A stretch of DNA of 21,480 nt, taken from the NCBI GenBank assembly GCA_025361465.1, contig JANYAG010000268.1:1-21480 (forward strand). Reading direction: 5' to 3'. Numbering within the stretch: the stretch's first letter is position 1; every line of letters starts with the position of its first letter. Below, piece by piece: positions 14,845-21,480 of the stretch. Origin of the DNA: Gemmatimonadota bacterium. GTDB lineage: Bacteria > Gemmatimonadota > Gemmatimonadetes > Gemmatimonadales > GWC2-71-9. Under the pieces are notes generated by a model, which worked only from the letters and a program-made list of their open reading frames with translations, did no database searches and was not told where the DNA came from. The position numbers and the translations under genes are program-made.

Positions 14845-17199
14845 CTAGAAGCTGTAGCTCAGCCGGCCGTACACCATGTTCGCCTTGTAGTTGCCGCTGT
14901 TCGGCTTCATCAGGAAGATGAGGCTCGCCGGCATCAGGCTGGTATTCTGCGTGGCCACCGGCGGAGTGGTCGCCGGCGTTGTGGTAATGGCCGCAGAATT
15001 ATTGAACCAGTTGTACGCATCACCGAACTCGTACTTCTCGTACCGGTACCCGGTGGTGAGCGTCCACGCCTTGTTGAGCACGAAGTCAAACTGTGCCGAG
15101 AGGGTGGTCAGCTTGGTGTCGTCCCAATCGTTGATGTCTGCAGCACCGCCCTGGCCGGCCGGGATCAGCGTCGTCCTGCCAGGATTGTAGAACGTACCGG
15201 TTTCCTTCGCCGTGATGTCCATCAGGCCGTTGACCTTCTGGCTCGAGGCGTTGAGCGTCAGCGTGGTCTTGTCCGGCGTGATCTGGTAGACCGCGTTCGC
15301 GCCGAAGGTGTTGGTCTTGTCCAGGCCCGCATACTTCAGCAGGTTGTTCAGGACCAGGCCGGTGGTCGTCGACCACTGATTGGTGGTGGCGTCCTTCTCA
15401 TTGGTGTAGTAGGCACCAAGCTCGAGGCGGGCATTGGGCGAGTAGTTGATCTCGCCGGTCCAGCTGTCGTACTTGGCGTTGAGCAGGCCGCTCTGGGTGC
15501 CCGAACCGGTCGTGAAGCCGTCGACAATCGGCACCGCGCCAACCGACGGCGCGTTGTTGGTCACCGCGATACGGTTGGGCCGGTCGGTGTATTCCACCTT
15601 GCGCTGGTAGTAACCGAAGCTCAGGTCGAGCCCCGACGTCGGCGTCAGCTCGATGTCGACGCCGGTGCGCTTGTTGGTGAACGGCGCTTCGTCCATCTGG
15701 AAGCCGTAGAGCGAGGTCCCGTCGGCGGTCCGCTTCCCGTCGTCGTAGGTTCCGCGCACGTTCAGCATCTCGTTGGCGTGGAAGAGGCCCGTGACCGCCC
15801 AACCGGTTTCCTTGCCCGAGAGGGCTTCGCGGCTGGTGCGGGTGAGCTTGTTGCTGCGCAGCTGGCCTTCGATGGTCAGCGGGCCGAGGTCATAGCTCGC
15901 CGAGGCATTGAAGCGCTTGCTCTTGGTGCTGTAGTCGTTGGCCGTCGCGCGACCCTGGGGGTCATCGTCATCGACCGCCGGGTTGTCCCACGTAATGCTG
16001 CCCGTGGACATGTCCCCCGTGCTGACGAACCGGTTCGACTTGTCGGTCAGGTCGTACTCACGGTACTGCGCCCGGACGGCCAACCCGTCAATCGGCCGCG
16101 ACGAGAACGCGAGGTTCATCGTCTTGGTGTCGATCTTGCCGCCGAAGGACTTCTGCGGCAACGCGGCCAGGGAGGCGGCCTTCACGCCAGCCGTGGTCAG
16201 CGTCAGGGTGTCCAGGGTGTAGGCGTAGAACGGGGCATCCTGGGTCCGGCGCTGGAGCGCATAACTGCCGCTCAACCGGGCGTGCATCGTGTTGGTCTTG
16301 AGCAGGAAGCCAACCTTCCCCGTGCTGGCCTGATTGTCCGGCGCCATGACGATCTGGCTGCGGGCGTATCCGGTCGACGAGTCGTTCCACTGGAGCAGGT
16401 TGTCGATCGTCAGCGTCTCGGCCCGGTTGTTGTACGTGTTCCGGTTGACGGACGCGTAGATGTTGCCGGCGTTGAACTTGAATTCCGTCCGCAGGCCGAA
16501 GTCATTGATGACCTCGTTCAGCGGGGCGGCCACCTCGTACACGGGGCTGAGGGTTGCACGCCAGTTTCCGCCGCTCAGGCCGCGGTAGCCGTCCTTCACC
16601 TCGTGCCGGTAGGTGAGCTTGAGGTCAAACGGCAGTTTTTCGCCGAGATTCAACTCGACGTTGCTGGTCTTGCGCATGCCCGACACGTCGAACTGGTGCG
16701 TGTCCGTGAGGGTCGGCGTCAGCAGGGCGTTGTAGAAATTGTACGTCCGGCCGGTGGAGGCCGTCTTCAGGATCGCCGACTCCAGCGACTGCGCGAGCGT
16801 CGAGCTCACGGTCCACACGCCCTGCGCGGTCTCGTTGAAGATCGCGTGGGCGTTGTTGCCCATGTTGTGCGGGATTTCGTTGTAATCGAACTTGACGCCG
16901 ATCCCGTTGGTGTTCAACCAGCCGGTGTAGCGCTGGTCGGACTGGCGGACGTTGGACCCGAACACGCCGAAGTCGAGGTCCTTGGTCTTCGAGAACAGGT
17001 TGAGGGAGGACACCGACATCCCGGTCGGAATGGCCCGGTACTCGGTGAACTTGGAGGAGGCCACGCTGCCAGCGGCAAGCGCGCCGTAAGTAACCTGGCC
17101 GCCGCTGGTGCTGGCCGGCGCCGTCTGCGCCGCCGCGGTCGAGCCCGCCATGAGAAGCCCCATGGCGACGTACGCTGAAATCTGATATGCGCGTGTCAT
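14845..17199 (-). CDS. MtrB/PioB-family outer-membrane beta-barrel (decaheme-associated)
   Basis: The 784-residue precursor has a Sec signal peptide (MTRAYQISAYVAMGLL to AAAQ, about 25 residues) and a body of alternating beta strands rich in Tyr, Thr, Asn and Gly, ending in YGRLSYSF with the C-terminal Phe used for outer-membrane insertion. Size and pattern match the MtrB/PioB family, whose barrels of about 26 strands enclose a decaheme cytochrome so electrons can cross the outer membrane. The N-terminal CxxC seen in Shewanella MtrB is not present in the mature N-terminus. The neighbour directly upstream encodes the partner decaheme protein, with 7 nt between stop and start, so the two should be cotranslated. 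I chose ATG 17199; the longer open frame would extend into the upstream gene and lacks a signal peptide. Confidence 0.93.
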   Translation of the reverse strand: MTRAYQISAYVAMGLLMAGSTAAAQTAPASTSGGQVTYGALAAGSVASSKFTEYRAIPTGMSVSSLNLFSKTKDLDFGVFGSNVRQSDQRYTGWLNTNGIGVKFDYNEIPHNMGNNAHAIFNETAQGVWTVSSTLAQSLESAILKTASTGRTYNFYNALLTPTLTDTHQFDVSGMRKTSNVELNLGEKLPFDLKLTYRHEVKDGYRGLSGGNWRATLSPVYEVAAPLNEVINDFGLRTEFKFNAGNIYASVNRNTYNNRAETLTIDNLLQWNDSSTGYARSQIVMAPDNQASTGKVGFLLKTNTMHARLSGSYALQRRTQDAPFYAYTLDTLTLTTAGVKAASLAALPQKSFGGKIDTKTMNLAFSSRPIDGLAVRAQYREYDLTDKSNRFVSTGDMSTGSITWDNPAVDDDDPQGRATANDYSTKSKRFNASASYDLGPLTIEGQLRSNKLTRTSREALSGKETGWAVTGLFHANEMLNVRGTYDDGKRTADGTSLYGFQMDEAPFTNKRTGVDIELTPTSGLDLSFGYYQRKVEYTDRPNRIAVTNNAPSVGAVPIVDGFTTGSGTQSGLLNAKYDSWTGEINYSPNARLELGAYYTNEKDATTNQWSTTTGLVLNNLLKYAGLDKTNTFGANAVYQITPDKTTLTLNASSQKVNGLMDITAKETGTFYNPGRTTLIPAGQGGAADINDWDDTKLTTLSAQFDFVLNKAWTLTTGYRYEKYEFGDAYNWFNNSAAITTTPATTPPVATQNTSLMPASLIFLMKPNSGNYKANMVYGRLSYSF

Positions 17200-17206
17200 G
17201 GGTTGA

Positions 17207-18169
17207 TTACCGGATGAAGTAAGCGCCCGAGGGCGAATTGGAGCCGTGGAGGTTCGCATGGCACTTGGCACAGGCCCGCCCGATGAAGCGCGAGTTCACC
17301 GTGGGGTAACCCGACGGGGCGCCCACCGGTGCCTGTCCCACACCGTGCTCAGTCGAGAGATTGTCGCCCGACCCGAAATGGCCTGAACCAGTCAGGTGAC
17401 AGTTCCAGCAGAGATTCGGCATCTTCTGGGTCAGCATCCTGGCGTGGCTGGAGCCGTGCGGCTGGTGGCACGTCACGCAGTCTTCCATGACCGGCGCATG
17501 CTCGAAGAGGAACGGACCGCGCTTCTCGGTGTGGCAGGTGTAGCAGAGTTCGTTGACCGACTCGCCCTTGATCATCTTGGGGCTGTTGCCGTCATGCGGG
17601 TTGTGGCAGCTGGTGCAGGTCATCTTGCCTTCGCGCACCGGGTGGTGCGAGGTCCGCAGTGACTGCGAACGCTGCGTCTTGTGGCACGAGAAGCAGGTTT
17701 CCGTCTCGACCTTGGTCTTTAGCTGACCCTTGGCCGACATCGGGTTGTGGAGGCTGTGGCACGACGAGCAGGCGACGTTGCGCCGGGCATGCTTGCTGGT
17801 CTCGAAGCTGGCCTGGTTCGCCTTCTCGTGGCACTGGAGACAGGCCTTGTCCCGGGCTTCGGCCGACGAGGGCTTCTTGCCGAAGAGGACCATGCCCGTC
17901 TTCACCTCGCCACCGGACTCGGCGTGCGCCTTGGCCGGACCGTGGCACGCTTCACAGCCACGCTTCTCGAGCTCGGTGCGCGGCTCCTGGAGGATCCGCT
18001 TCCCGTGCAGCGTGTTGTTCATGTGGCCAAGGTCTTTTTCGTGGCAGGTCATGCACTCGGTGCTGCCGGCGTAGCCGGCAGCCGGTGCCGCCTGGGCCCG
18101 CGCCGATCGCACGGCGAAGACCATGGCGAGGCCCATCAGCAGGCCAGTTATCCGATGCAGATGTCGCAT
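17207..18169 (-). CDS. DmsE/MtrA-family periplasmic decaheme c-type cytochrome
   Basis: The 320-residue precursor has a Sec signal peptide (about residues 1-26, cleaved near SARAQA) and exactly ten CxxCH heme sites, starting at Cys39, 72, 110, 134, 159, 185, 209, 231, 254 and 300. Number, spacing and length match DmsE/MtrA decaheme cytochromes, which sit inside an MtrB-type barrel and pass electrons between periplasm and cell surface. The ATG at 18169 has a very strong purine-rich Shine-Dalgarno (GGAGGGAGGGG) and begins a good signal peptide; an open frame reaching to 18274 would put extra residues before it. The gene heads a two-gene unit with the barrel gene and has a long upstream region with a hairpin. 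Confidence 0.96.
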   Translation of the reverse strand: MRHLHRITGLLMGLAMVFAVRSARAQAAPAAGYAGSTECMTCHEKDLGHMNNTLHGKRILQEPRTELEKRGCEACHGPAKAHAESGGEVKTGMVLFGKKPSSAEARDKACLQCHEKANQASFETSKHARRNVACSSCHSLHNPMSAKGQLKTKVETETCFSCHKTQRSQSLRTSHHPVREGKMTCTSCHNPHDGNSPKMIKGESVNELCYTCHTEKRGPFLFEHAPVMEDCVTCHQPHGSSHARMLTQKMPNLCWNCHLTGSGHFGSGDNLSTEHGVGQAPVGAPSGYPTVNSRFIGRACAKCHANLHGSNSPSGAYFIR

Positions 18170-18557
18170 ACCCCTCCCTCCGTCCGCCCGTACGAAACGG
18201 GCGGGTTCTGGTGAACCATCATACTTCAAGCCGGTGATGCGGAACTTCATTGATGCTCCATCGTCCTGAGACATCCAGCGAATGCAGAGTCCGCATCCGT
18301 AATCACACGGTTCCGCGATGATGACGCTACGTGTGCAACTCCCGTCAGGGAGTCAGCAGCGGCTTTTGAATCGCAAGACGAAAAATCCTCGAGTGAATTG
18401 GTCCTAAAAAGTCGGTGTTCCATCGATCTCCTGCAATCCAGAAGAACCATGACAGGCAGGTGGAGAATCCCTTACACCGTCCGGCAAAGTGGATACCCGA
18501 CTGACTATGTCAGCATACGGTCTCCCCCGCGTCCTGCCGGCCGGCCAGCACAAACGA
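18170..18557 (-). promoter_or_regulatory. Long non-coding leader and promoter region of the decaheme cytochrome unit
   Basis: No convincing gene lies in these 388 bases; the short open frames lack ribosome sites and coding bias. Two hairpins are visible: CCGCCCGT (18184-18191) with ACGGGCGG (18197-18204), an 8-bp stem next to the Shine-Dalgarno of the cytochrome gene, and ACTCCC (18338-18343) with GGGAGT (18348-18353), a 6-bp stem with a four-base loop. The first could limit ribosome access. The middle part (about 18360-18420) is AT-richer and is the best place for a promoter, but no box pair stood out. I looked for a c-di-GMP riboswitch and did not find its conserved strings. Confidence 0.45.
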
Positions 18558-18589
18558 CAGCGGCGGCGATGGAGAATCCCATCGCCGCC
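18558..18589 (-). terminator. Long hairpin terminator after the cytochrome bc/c unit
   Basis: A perfect 13-bp stem (18558-18570 with 18577-18589) encloses the six-base loop AGAATC (plus strand), 71 nt after the stop of the monoheme cytochrome c. The minus-strand tail is TGTCGTTTGTGCTGG, moderately T-rich. The 11-bp core GGCGGCGATGG and the tail pattern TGTCGT(C)TTGT are the same as in the hairpin at 14781-14816. Confidence 0.78.
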
Positions 18590-18659
18590 GCCGTGGCGTC
18601 CACCGCGAGTGCCTTGGTCCGGCGTCAGCTCCAAGCGCCGGGCAAACCCGGTCCGCAGC

Positions 18660-18995
18660 CTACTTCTTCGACGCGAGTTCCTTGACGTACGCGGCAATAC
18701 TGGCGATCTCCGCCGCGCTGAGCTTGTCCTTGACCGGCTTCATGTCGGTGCCCTTGCCCTTGTTGAGGATGCCCACGATCGCATCGACGTTGTTCTTGGC
18801 AAGGAAGGCCGCATCGAACGGGGCCAGCTTGGGGAACTTCTCCTTCATCAGCTTGGGCGGGACGCCCAGGACGCCATGGCACTTCTTGCAGTTGGCGTCA
18901 TAGAGGTCCTTGCCGCCAGTCGCCTGGGCCGCGACGCGGCTCATCATGAGCGGCAGGACAGCGAGGCTGAGGACTGCGATGCGAATGCGCTTCAT
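18660..18995 (-). CDS. Small monoheme class I cytochrome c
   Basis: The 111-residue precursor has a Sec signal peptide (KRIRIAVLSLAVLPLMM to AAQ) and a mature protein of about 85 residues with one heme site C36xxC39H40 (NCKKCHG), the typical C-terminal helix (KLSAAEIASIAAYVKEL), and Met85 as probable sixth ligand. It is a periplasmic electron carrier. It starts one base after the stop of the cytochrome b/c gene, with GGAG eight bases before the ATG, so it is translationally coupled and probably takes electrons from the b/c complex. Confidence 0.93.
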   Translation of the reverse strand: MKRIRIAVLSLAVLPLMMSRVAAQATGGKDLYDANCKKCHGVLGVPPKLMKEKFPKLAPFDAAFLAKNNVDAIVGILNKGKGTDMKPVKDKLSAAEIASIAAYVKELASKK

Positions 18996-18996
18996 C

Positions 18997-20493
18997 TTAG
19001 TGCTCCATCTTCTTGACGGGTTCAGGGAAGGTGTCAACGATCTGGGGTGCTTCACTCATGGCGTGCTTGCCACGCAAGGTCGAGAGATACCGGGCGACCT
19101 CTTCCATCTCCATGTGCGAGAGCTTGGGAAGGCCGTAGGACGGCATCTTGGAGTCGGGATGGAACCGGGTCGGGCTCTCGATGAAGCTATGCAGCCACCC
19201 GGCGGTGTGACGGAAGCCGACCTCGTTCAGGCTGGGTGCCTTGTTCACGTCGCCGCTGCTGTCGGGCTTCTGGTCGCCGATCAGGTGGCAGGCGCTGCAG
19301 TTCTGGCTCTTGACCAGGGCGCGGCCGGCTCGTTCGAGTGACGTGAGCGGCACCCCGGTGGTCGCGGCGAGCCGGACGTTCTCCCGGTCGGCCCGCAGGG
19401 CGCCGTAGAGCAGCAGTCCGCTGCCGAACAGCGTGCCGGCCAGAACCGCGGCGGCGAGTGGGCGGTGGAAGAGCGAGCGCTTGCTGCGCCGATCGAAGAA
19501 AGGCAGCAACACCAGCACGAAGACGATCAGGGCAGGGACACCCACCGTGACCACCGCCTCGAACTTGCCCGGCACCAGCTTCAGCAGCTGGAAAAAGGGC
19601 AGGAAGTACCACTCCGGCAGCGGCACGTAGGAGGTGTCGCTCGGATCCGCCGGGGGCTCGAGACCTGCCCCGACAAAGTACGCCATCAAGAAGAGCGCCA
19701 GGATGATCACCGTGGCGACGACGACATCCTTGGCGATCATGTCCGGCCAGAACCGGGTATCCGCCGCCTTGGTCTTGGCGTAGCGCTCGTGGTAGTAGTC
19801 GGCGTATGCGGGGTCGTTGGTTCGCGCCGGGGCCCCCTCTTCGAGGGCCAACGGACGCGGGGCCATCCCCTGACGGATCACCAGCGAGATGTGGAGCAGG
19901 GCAAACCCGATCAGCAGCAGCGGCAGGAGCAGGACGTGCAACGAGAAAAAGCGGGTCAGCGTGGCCGCACCCAGTTGGGCGCCGCCACGGAGCAGCTTGA
20001 CCATGAGACCACCAATCAACGGCGCGCTGCCGGCGATGTTGGTCCCCACCTGGGTGGCCCAGTACGCCTTCTGGTCCCACGGGAGCAGGTAGCCCGTGAA
20101 GGAGAAGCCCAGCACGATGAACAACAATCCGACGCCGAGGAGCCAGCTCATCTCGCGCGGGTACTTGAACGATCCCAGGCTGAAGACACGGATCATGTGC
20201 GCCAGCACCAGCACCACCATCGCCGACGCCCCCCAGTGGTGAATGCCACGGAGGAGGGACCCGCTCTGCACACTATGCTCGATGTAGCGGATGCTGTCAT
20301 AGGCATGATCCGGCGACGGGGCGTAGTACATCGCCATCACCACGCCGGTCACGACCTGCACCATGAACACCGTCAGGGTGGCACTCCCCAGCGTGTGCCA
20401 CCAGGTCAGGCCCCACGGCACCCGGCGGTCGATCAGGTCTGCGCGCAACTGCTGGAGATCGATCCGTTCGTCAATCCAGCGCGAGATGCTCAT
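18997..20493 (-). CDS. Cytochrome b fused to a C-terminal c-type cytochrome domain (bc-complex core subunit)
   Basis: The 498-residue protein joins a full cytochrome b (about 1-335; b6-like and subunit IV-like parts in one chain) to a c-type domain (about 385-475). Heme b ligands are H85/H99 and H186/H201, with 13 and 14 intervening residues; the 14-residue spacing of the second pair is b6-like. The quinol-oxidation motif PEWY is at 293-296. The heme c site is C399-S-A-C402-H403, with Met450 in SKMPSYG as probable sixth ligand. The position that carries the heme ci cysteine in b6 (YCxGG) appears to be Thr34 here. The protein should sit in the inner membrane, pass quinol electrons to the Rieske protein and on to its own heme c. 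The start lies two bases after the Rieske stop and has GGGAGG. Confidence 0.95.
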   Translation of the reverse strand: MSISRWIDERIDLQQLRADLIDRRVPWGLTWWHTLGSATLTVFMVQVVTGVVMAMYYAPSPDHAYDSIRYIEHSVQSGSLLRGIHHWGASAMVVLVLAHMIRVFSLGSFKYPREMSWLLGVGLLFIVLGFSFTGYLLPWDQKAYWATQVGTNIAGSAPLIGGLMVKLLRGGAQLGAATLTRFFSLHVLLLPLLLIGFALLHISLVIRQGMAPRPLALEEGAPARTNDPAYADYYHERYAKTKAADTRFWPDMIAKDVVVATVIILALFLMAYFVGAGLEPPADPSDTSYVPLPEWYFLPFFQLLKLVPGKFEAVVTVGVPALIVFVLVLLPFFDRRSKRSLFHRPLAAAVLAGTLFGSGLLLYGALRADRENVRLAATTGVPLTSLERAGRALVKSQNCSACHLIGDQKPDSSGDVNKAPSLNEVGFRHTAGWLHSFIESPTRFHPDSKMPSYGLPKLSHMEMEEVARYLSTLRGKHAMSEAPQIVDTFPEPVKKMEH

Positions 20494-20495
20494 GG

Positions 20496-21050
20496 TCAGG
20501 CCTCCCGCCGTTCGGGGATGCCAAGCCGGAACTCCTTGTACTGGACGAACACCACGCCATCACGAACCTCGACCGGCAACTCGTCGAGGGGGCGTGGCGG
20601 CGGCCCGCCGAGGACAGCGCCGGTCTTGACGTCGAACTGCCCGCGATGGCAGGGACAGCCGAAGGTCTTGGTGTCCTTGTCGTAGAAGTAGGCGCAGCCG
20701 AGATGGGTACAGCGGGGGTTGTAGGCCTTGAACTTCTCGCCGTCATCCGAGTAGAGCCAGACCGAGTTCTGCGCGATCGACTCGATCCAGGCGTCCGATT
20801 GTTCCTTGACGAAATCCACCCGGACCGGCGCACCGACATCGAGCAACGCGGTGTCGTCGGCCACCTTGATCCAGCCAGTCGCCACCGGCTTGATCAGCAC
20901 GGGCGAGACGAAGGAGCGAACCACCGGGATGCCGACCAGCACGCCGCTGATCGCCGCGCCGACACCACTGACCCAGCGGAGAAAGCTGCGACGGCCAACC
21001 GAGGTACCATCTGCATCCGTATCGTGACGGTCTGCCGGTGTTGACGCCAA
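20496..21050 (-). CDS. Rieske [2Fe-2S] protein of a bc-type complex
   Basis: The 184-residue protein starts with a Tat signal-anchor (GRRSFLRWVSGVGAAISGVL) and carries the Rieske boxes CTHLGC (C114, H116, C119) and CPCHRGQFD (C132, C134, H135). C114, H116, C132 and H135 should hold the cluster; C119 and C134 should form the disulfide. In box II the usual Gly-Ser-x-Tyr is Arg-Gly-Gln-Phe, so the two residues that raise the cluster potential in mitochondrial proteins are lost. The protein shuttles electrons from quinol at cytochrome b to cytochrome c. It is the first gene of the three-gene unit, with CCGGAG nine bases before the ATG. Confidence 0.95.
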   Translation of the reverse strand: MASTPADRHDTDADGTSVGRRSFLRWVSGVGAAISGVLVGIPVVRSFVSPVLIKPVATGWIKVADDTALLDVGAPVRVDFVKEQSDAWIESIAQNSVWLYSDDGEKFKAYNPRCTHLGCAYFYDKDTKTFGCPCHRGQFDVKTGAVLGGPPPRPLDELPVEVRDGVVFVQYKEFRLGIPERREA

Positions 21051-21164
21051 GATGAAAATCTCCGGTCAGGGAGGATGTGCCTGGAGACGGAAGGAAAAGT
21101 CGAACCGTGCTGCGAAAATCCGATCCAAAAAAATCGGCTATCAGTAAACGTCCGGCAACCCCGG

Positions 21165-21199
21165 ATTTCCACTACAGAAATGCGGCAATTCCCCTACAG
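21165..21199 (-). promoter_or_regulatory. Pair of direct repeats upstream of the Rieske operon
   Basis: ATTTCCACTACAG (21165-21177) and AATTCCCCTACAG (21187-21199) match at 11 of 13 positions and repeat with a 22-bp period, close to two helical turns, so bound proteins would sit on the same face. They lie about 115-150 bases upstream of the Rieske start, in a gap with no gene. On the minus strand TTGCCG (about 21157-21152), downstream of the repeats, could be a -35 box, though no good -10 was found. This would fit an activator site. Confidence 0.45.
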
Positions 21200-21205
21200 C
21201 AAGGA

Positions 21206-21480
21206 CTAGCTGCTCACCTTGACCTCAATCCCGGCCTCCCGGAACGCCTTGATCAGCGCCGGAAGTCGCTCTCCGGAGACCTGCTTGACGCGGTCCACCT
21301 GCTGCTCCAGCTCAGCCGGGAAGCCCTTGAGCGTCTTCAATTGCTGAGGGCTTGGCGCAAAGAAGACATTCATGAGGTCGGTCATGGTGCCAAGCCGGGC
21401 CTGAATGGTCCGGGGTGATGGCGTCACCGGTGGAGTCGCTGGTGGAGTCGAGTCGACGACCGCCGCTGGAGGAGGCGCCG
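21206..21480 (-). CDS. Partial protein with Pro/Ala-rich linker and short conserved-looking C-terminal domain, unknown
   Basis: The frame is open on the minus strand from the window edge to the stop at 21206, giving at least 91 residues. The first part is a Pro/Ala/Thr/Val-rich linker (APPPPAAVVDSTPPATPPVT), the rest a probably helical segment (MTDLMNVFFAPSPQQLKTLK, then ELEQQVDRVKQVSGERLPAL). The linker suggests a longer protein, perhaps secreted or a lipoprotein, whose N-terminus lies outside. A GTG at 21427 could start a 73-residue protein, but the open frame and coding-like composition upstream argue against it. I do not recognise the family. Confidence 0.6.
   Translation of the reverse strand, partial: APPPAAVVDSTPPATPPVTPSPRTIQARLGTMTDLMNVFFAPSPQQLKTLKGFPAELEQQVDRVKQVSGERLPALIKAFREAGIEVKVSS

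Noticed and set aside
15778..17178. A 466-residue plus-strand open frame opposite the MtrB/PioB barrel
   Set aside because: Val/Arg/Gly-rich shadow; the minus strand has a signal peptide, barrel pattern and C-terminal Phe.
18247..18450. A 67-residue minus-strand open frame upstream of the decaheme cytochrome
   Set aside because: No Shine-Dalgarno, no coding bias and no recognisable motif, and it lies in the leader region.
18468..18478. An 11-base string (TGGAGAATCCC) shared with the loop region of the nearby hairpin at 18558-18589
   Set aside because: The flanking stem bases are not conserved, so no second hairpin forms; it may be chance or a decayed copy.
18170..18557. A c-di-GMP (GEMM) riboswitch before the decaheme cytochrome
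   Set aside because: Such riboswitches often precede multiheme cytochrome genes, but the conserved GEMM strings are not present on the minus strand.
19465..20685. A 406-residue plus-strand open frame opposite cytochrome b
   Set aside because: Low-complexity, charge-rich shadow of the cytochrome b gene, whose motifs are unmistakable.

Overview
The window looks like a piece of a high-GC, diderm bacterial chromosome. The strong GC bias at third codon positions, the many lipoproteins and Tat substrates, and the combination of a decaheme DmsE-type cytochrome, an MtrB/PioB-type outer-membrane barrel, DUF4342 and DUF6526 suggest Gemmatimonadota or a similar environmental phylum. This taxonomic guess is inference from gene content only. 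No rRNA, tRNA, CRISPR array, insertion sequence or phage gene was seen.

Left part (1-7002). The 5' end of thiC (minus strand) runs off the left edge and is preceded by a clear TPP riboswitch. Divergent to it is a hipBA toxin-antitoxin pair whose palindromic candidate operators lie in the shared, AT-rich promoter region. Then, all on the plus strand: two tandem FKBP-type prolyl isomerase lipoproteins with overlapping stop and start codons; a YciH/SUI1 translation factor with a small cysteine cluster; a membrane-anchored unknown protein broken by a -1 frameshift; the methionine sulfoxide reductase msrB; a DUF4342 protein; and a large lipoprotein with an Ig-like domain and a likely glycosidase-type beta-propeller.

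Middle part (7015-14721). A minus-strand lipoprotein joins a YncE-like beta-propeller to a phosphoesterase. It is divergent from a Tat-exported DsrE-like protein, which is followed by a DUF6526 membrane protein, a nine-TM M28 metallopeptidase resembling ERMP1/Pff1, a 68-aa lipoprotein, and a dicarboxylate/amino-acid:cation symporter with unusual substrate-site residues.

Right part (14781-21480), minus strand. Two adjacent transcription units form a respiratory and extracellular-electron-transfer island. The first unit is Rieske protein, then a cytochrome b fused to a c-type heme domain, then a monoheme cytochrome c. The second is a decaheme DmsE-family cytochrome followed by an MtrB/PioB barrel. 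Each unit ends in nearly the same long hairpin with a matching tail. The likely reading is a quinol-oxidising bc-type complex delivering electrons through periplasmic cytochromes into a porin-cytochrome conduit across the outer membrane. Rieske cluster residues suggest a low-potential (menaquinol) complex. No outer-surface MtrC/OmcA-like cytochrome is present in the window. A partial proline-rich ORF runs off the right edge.
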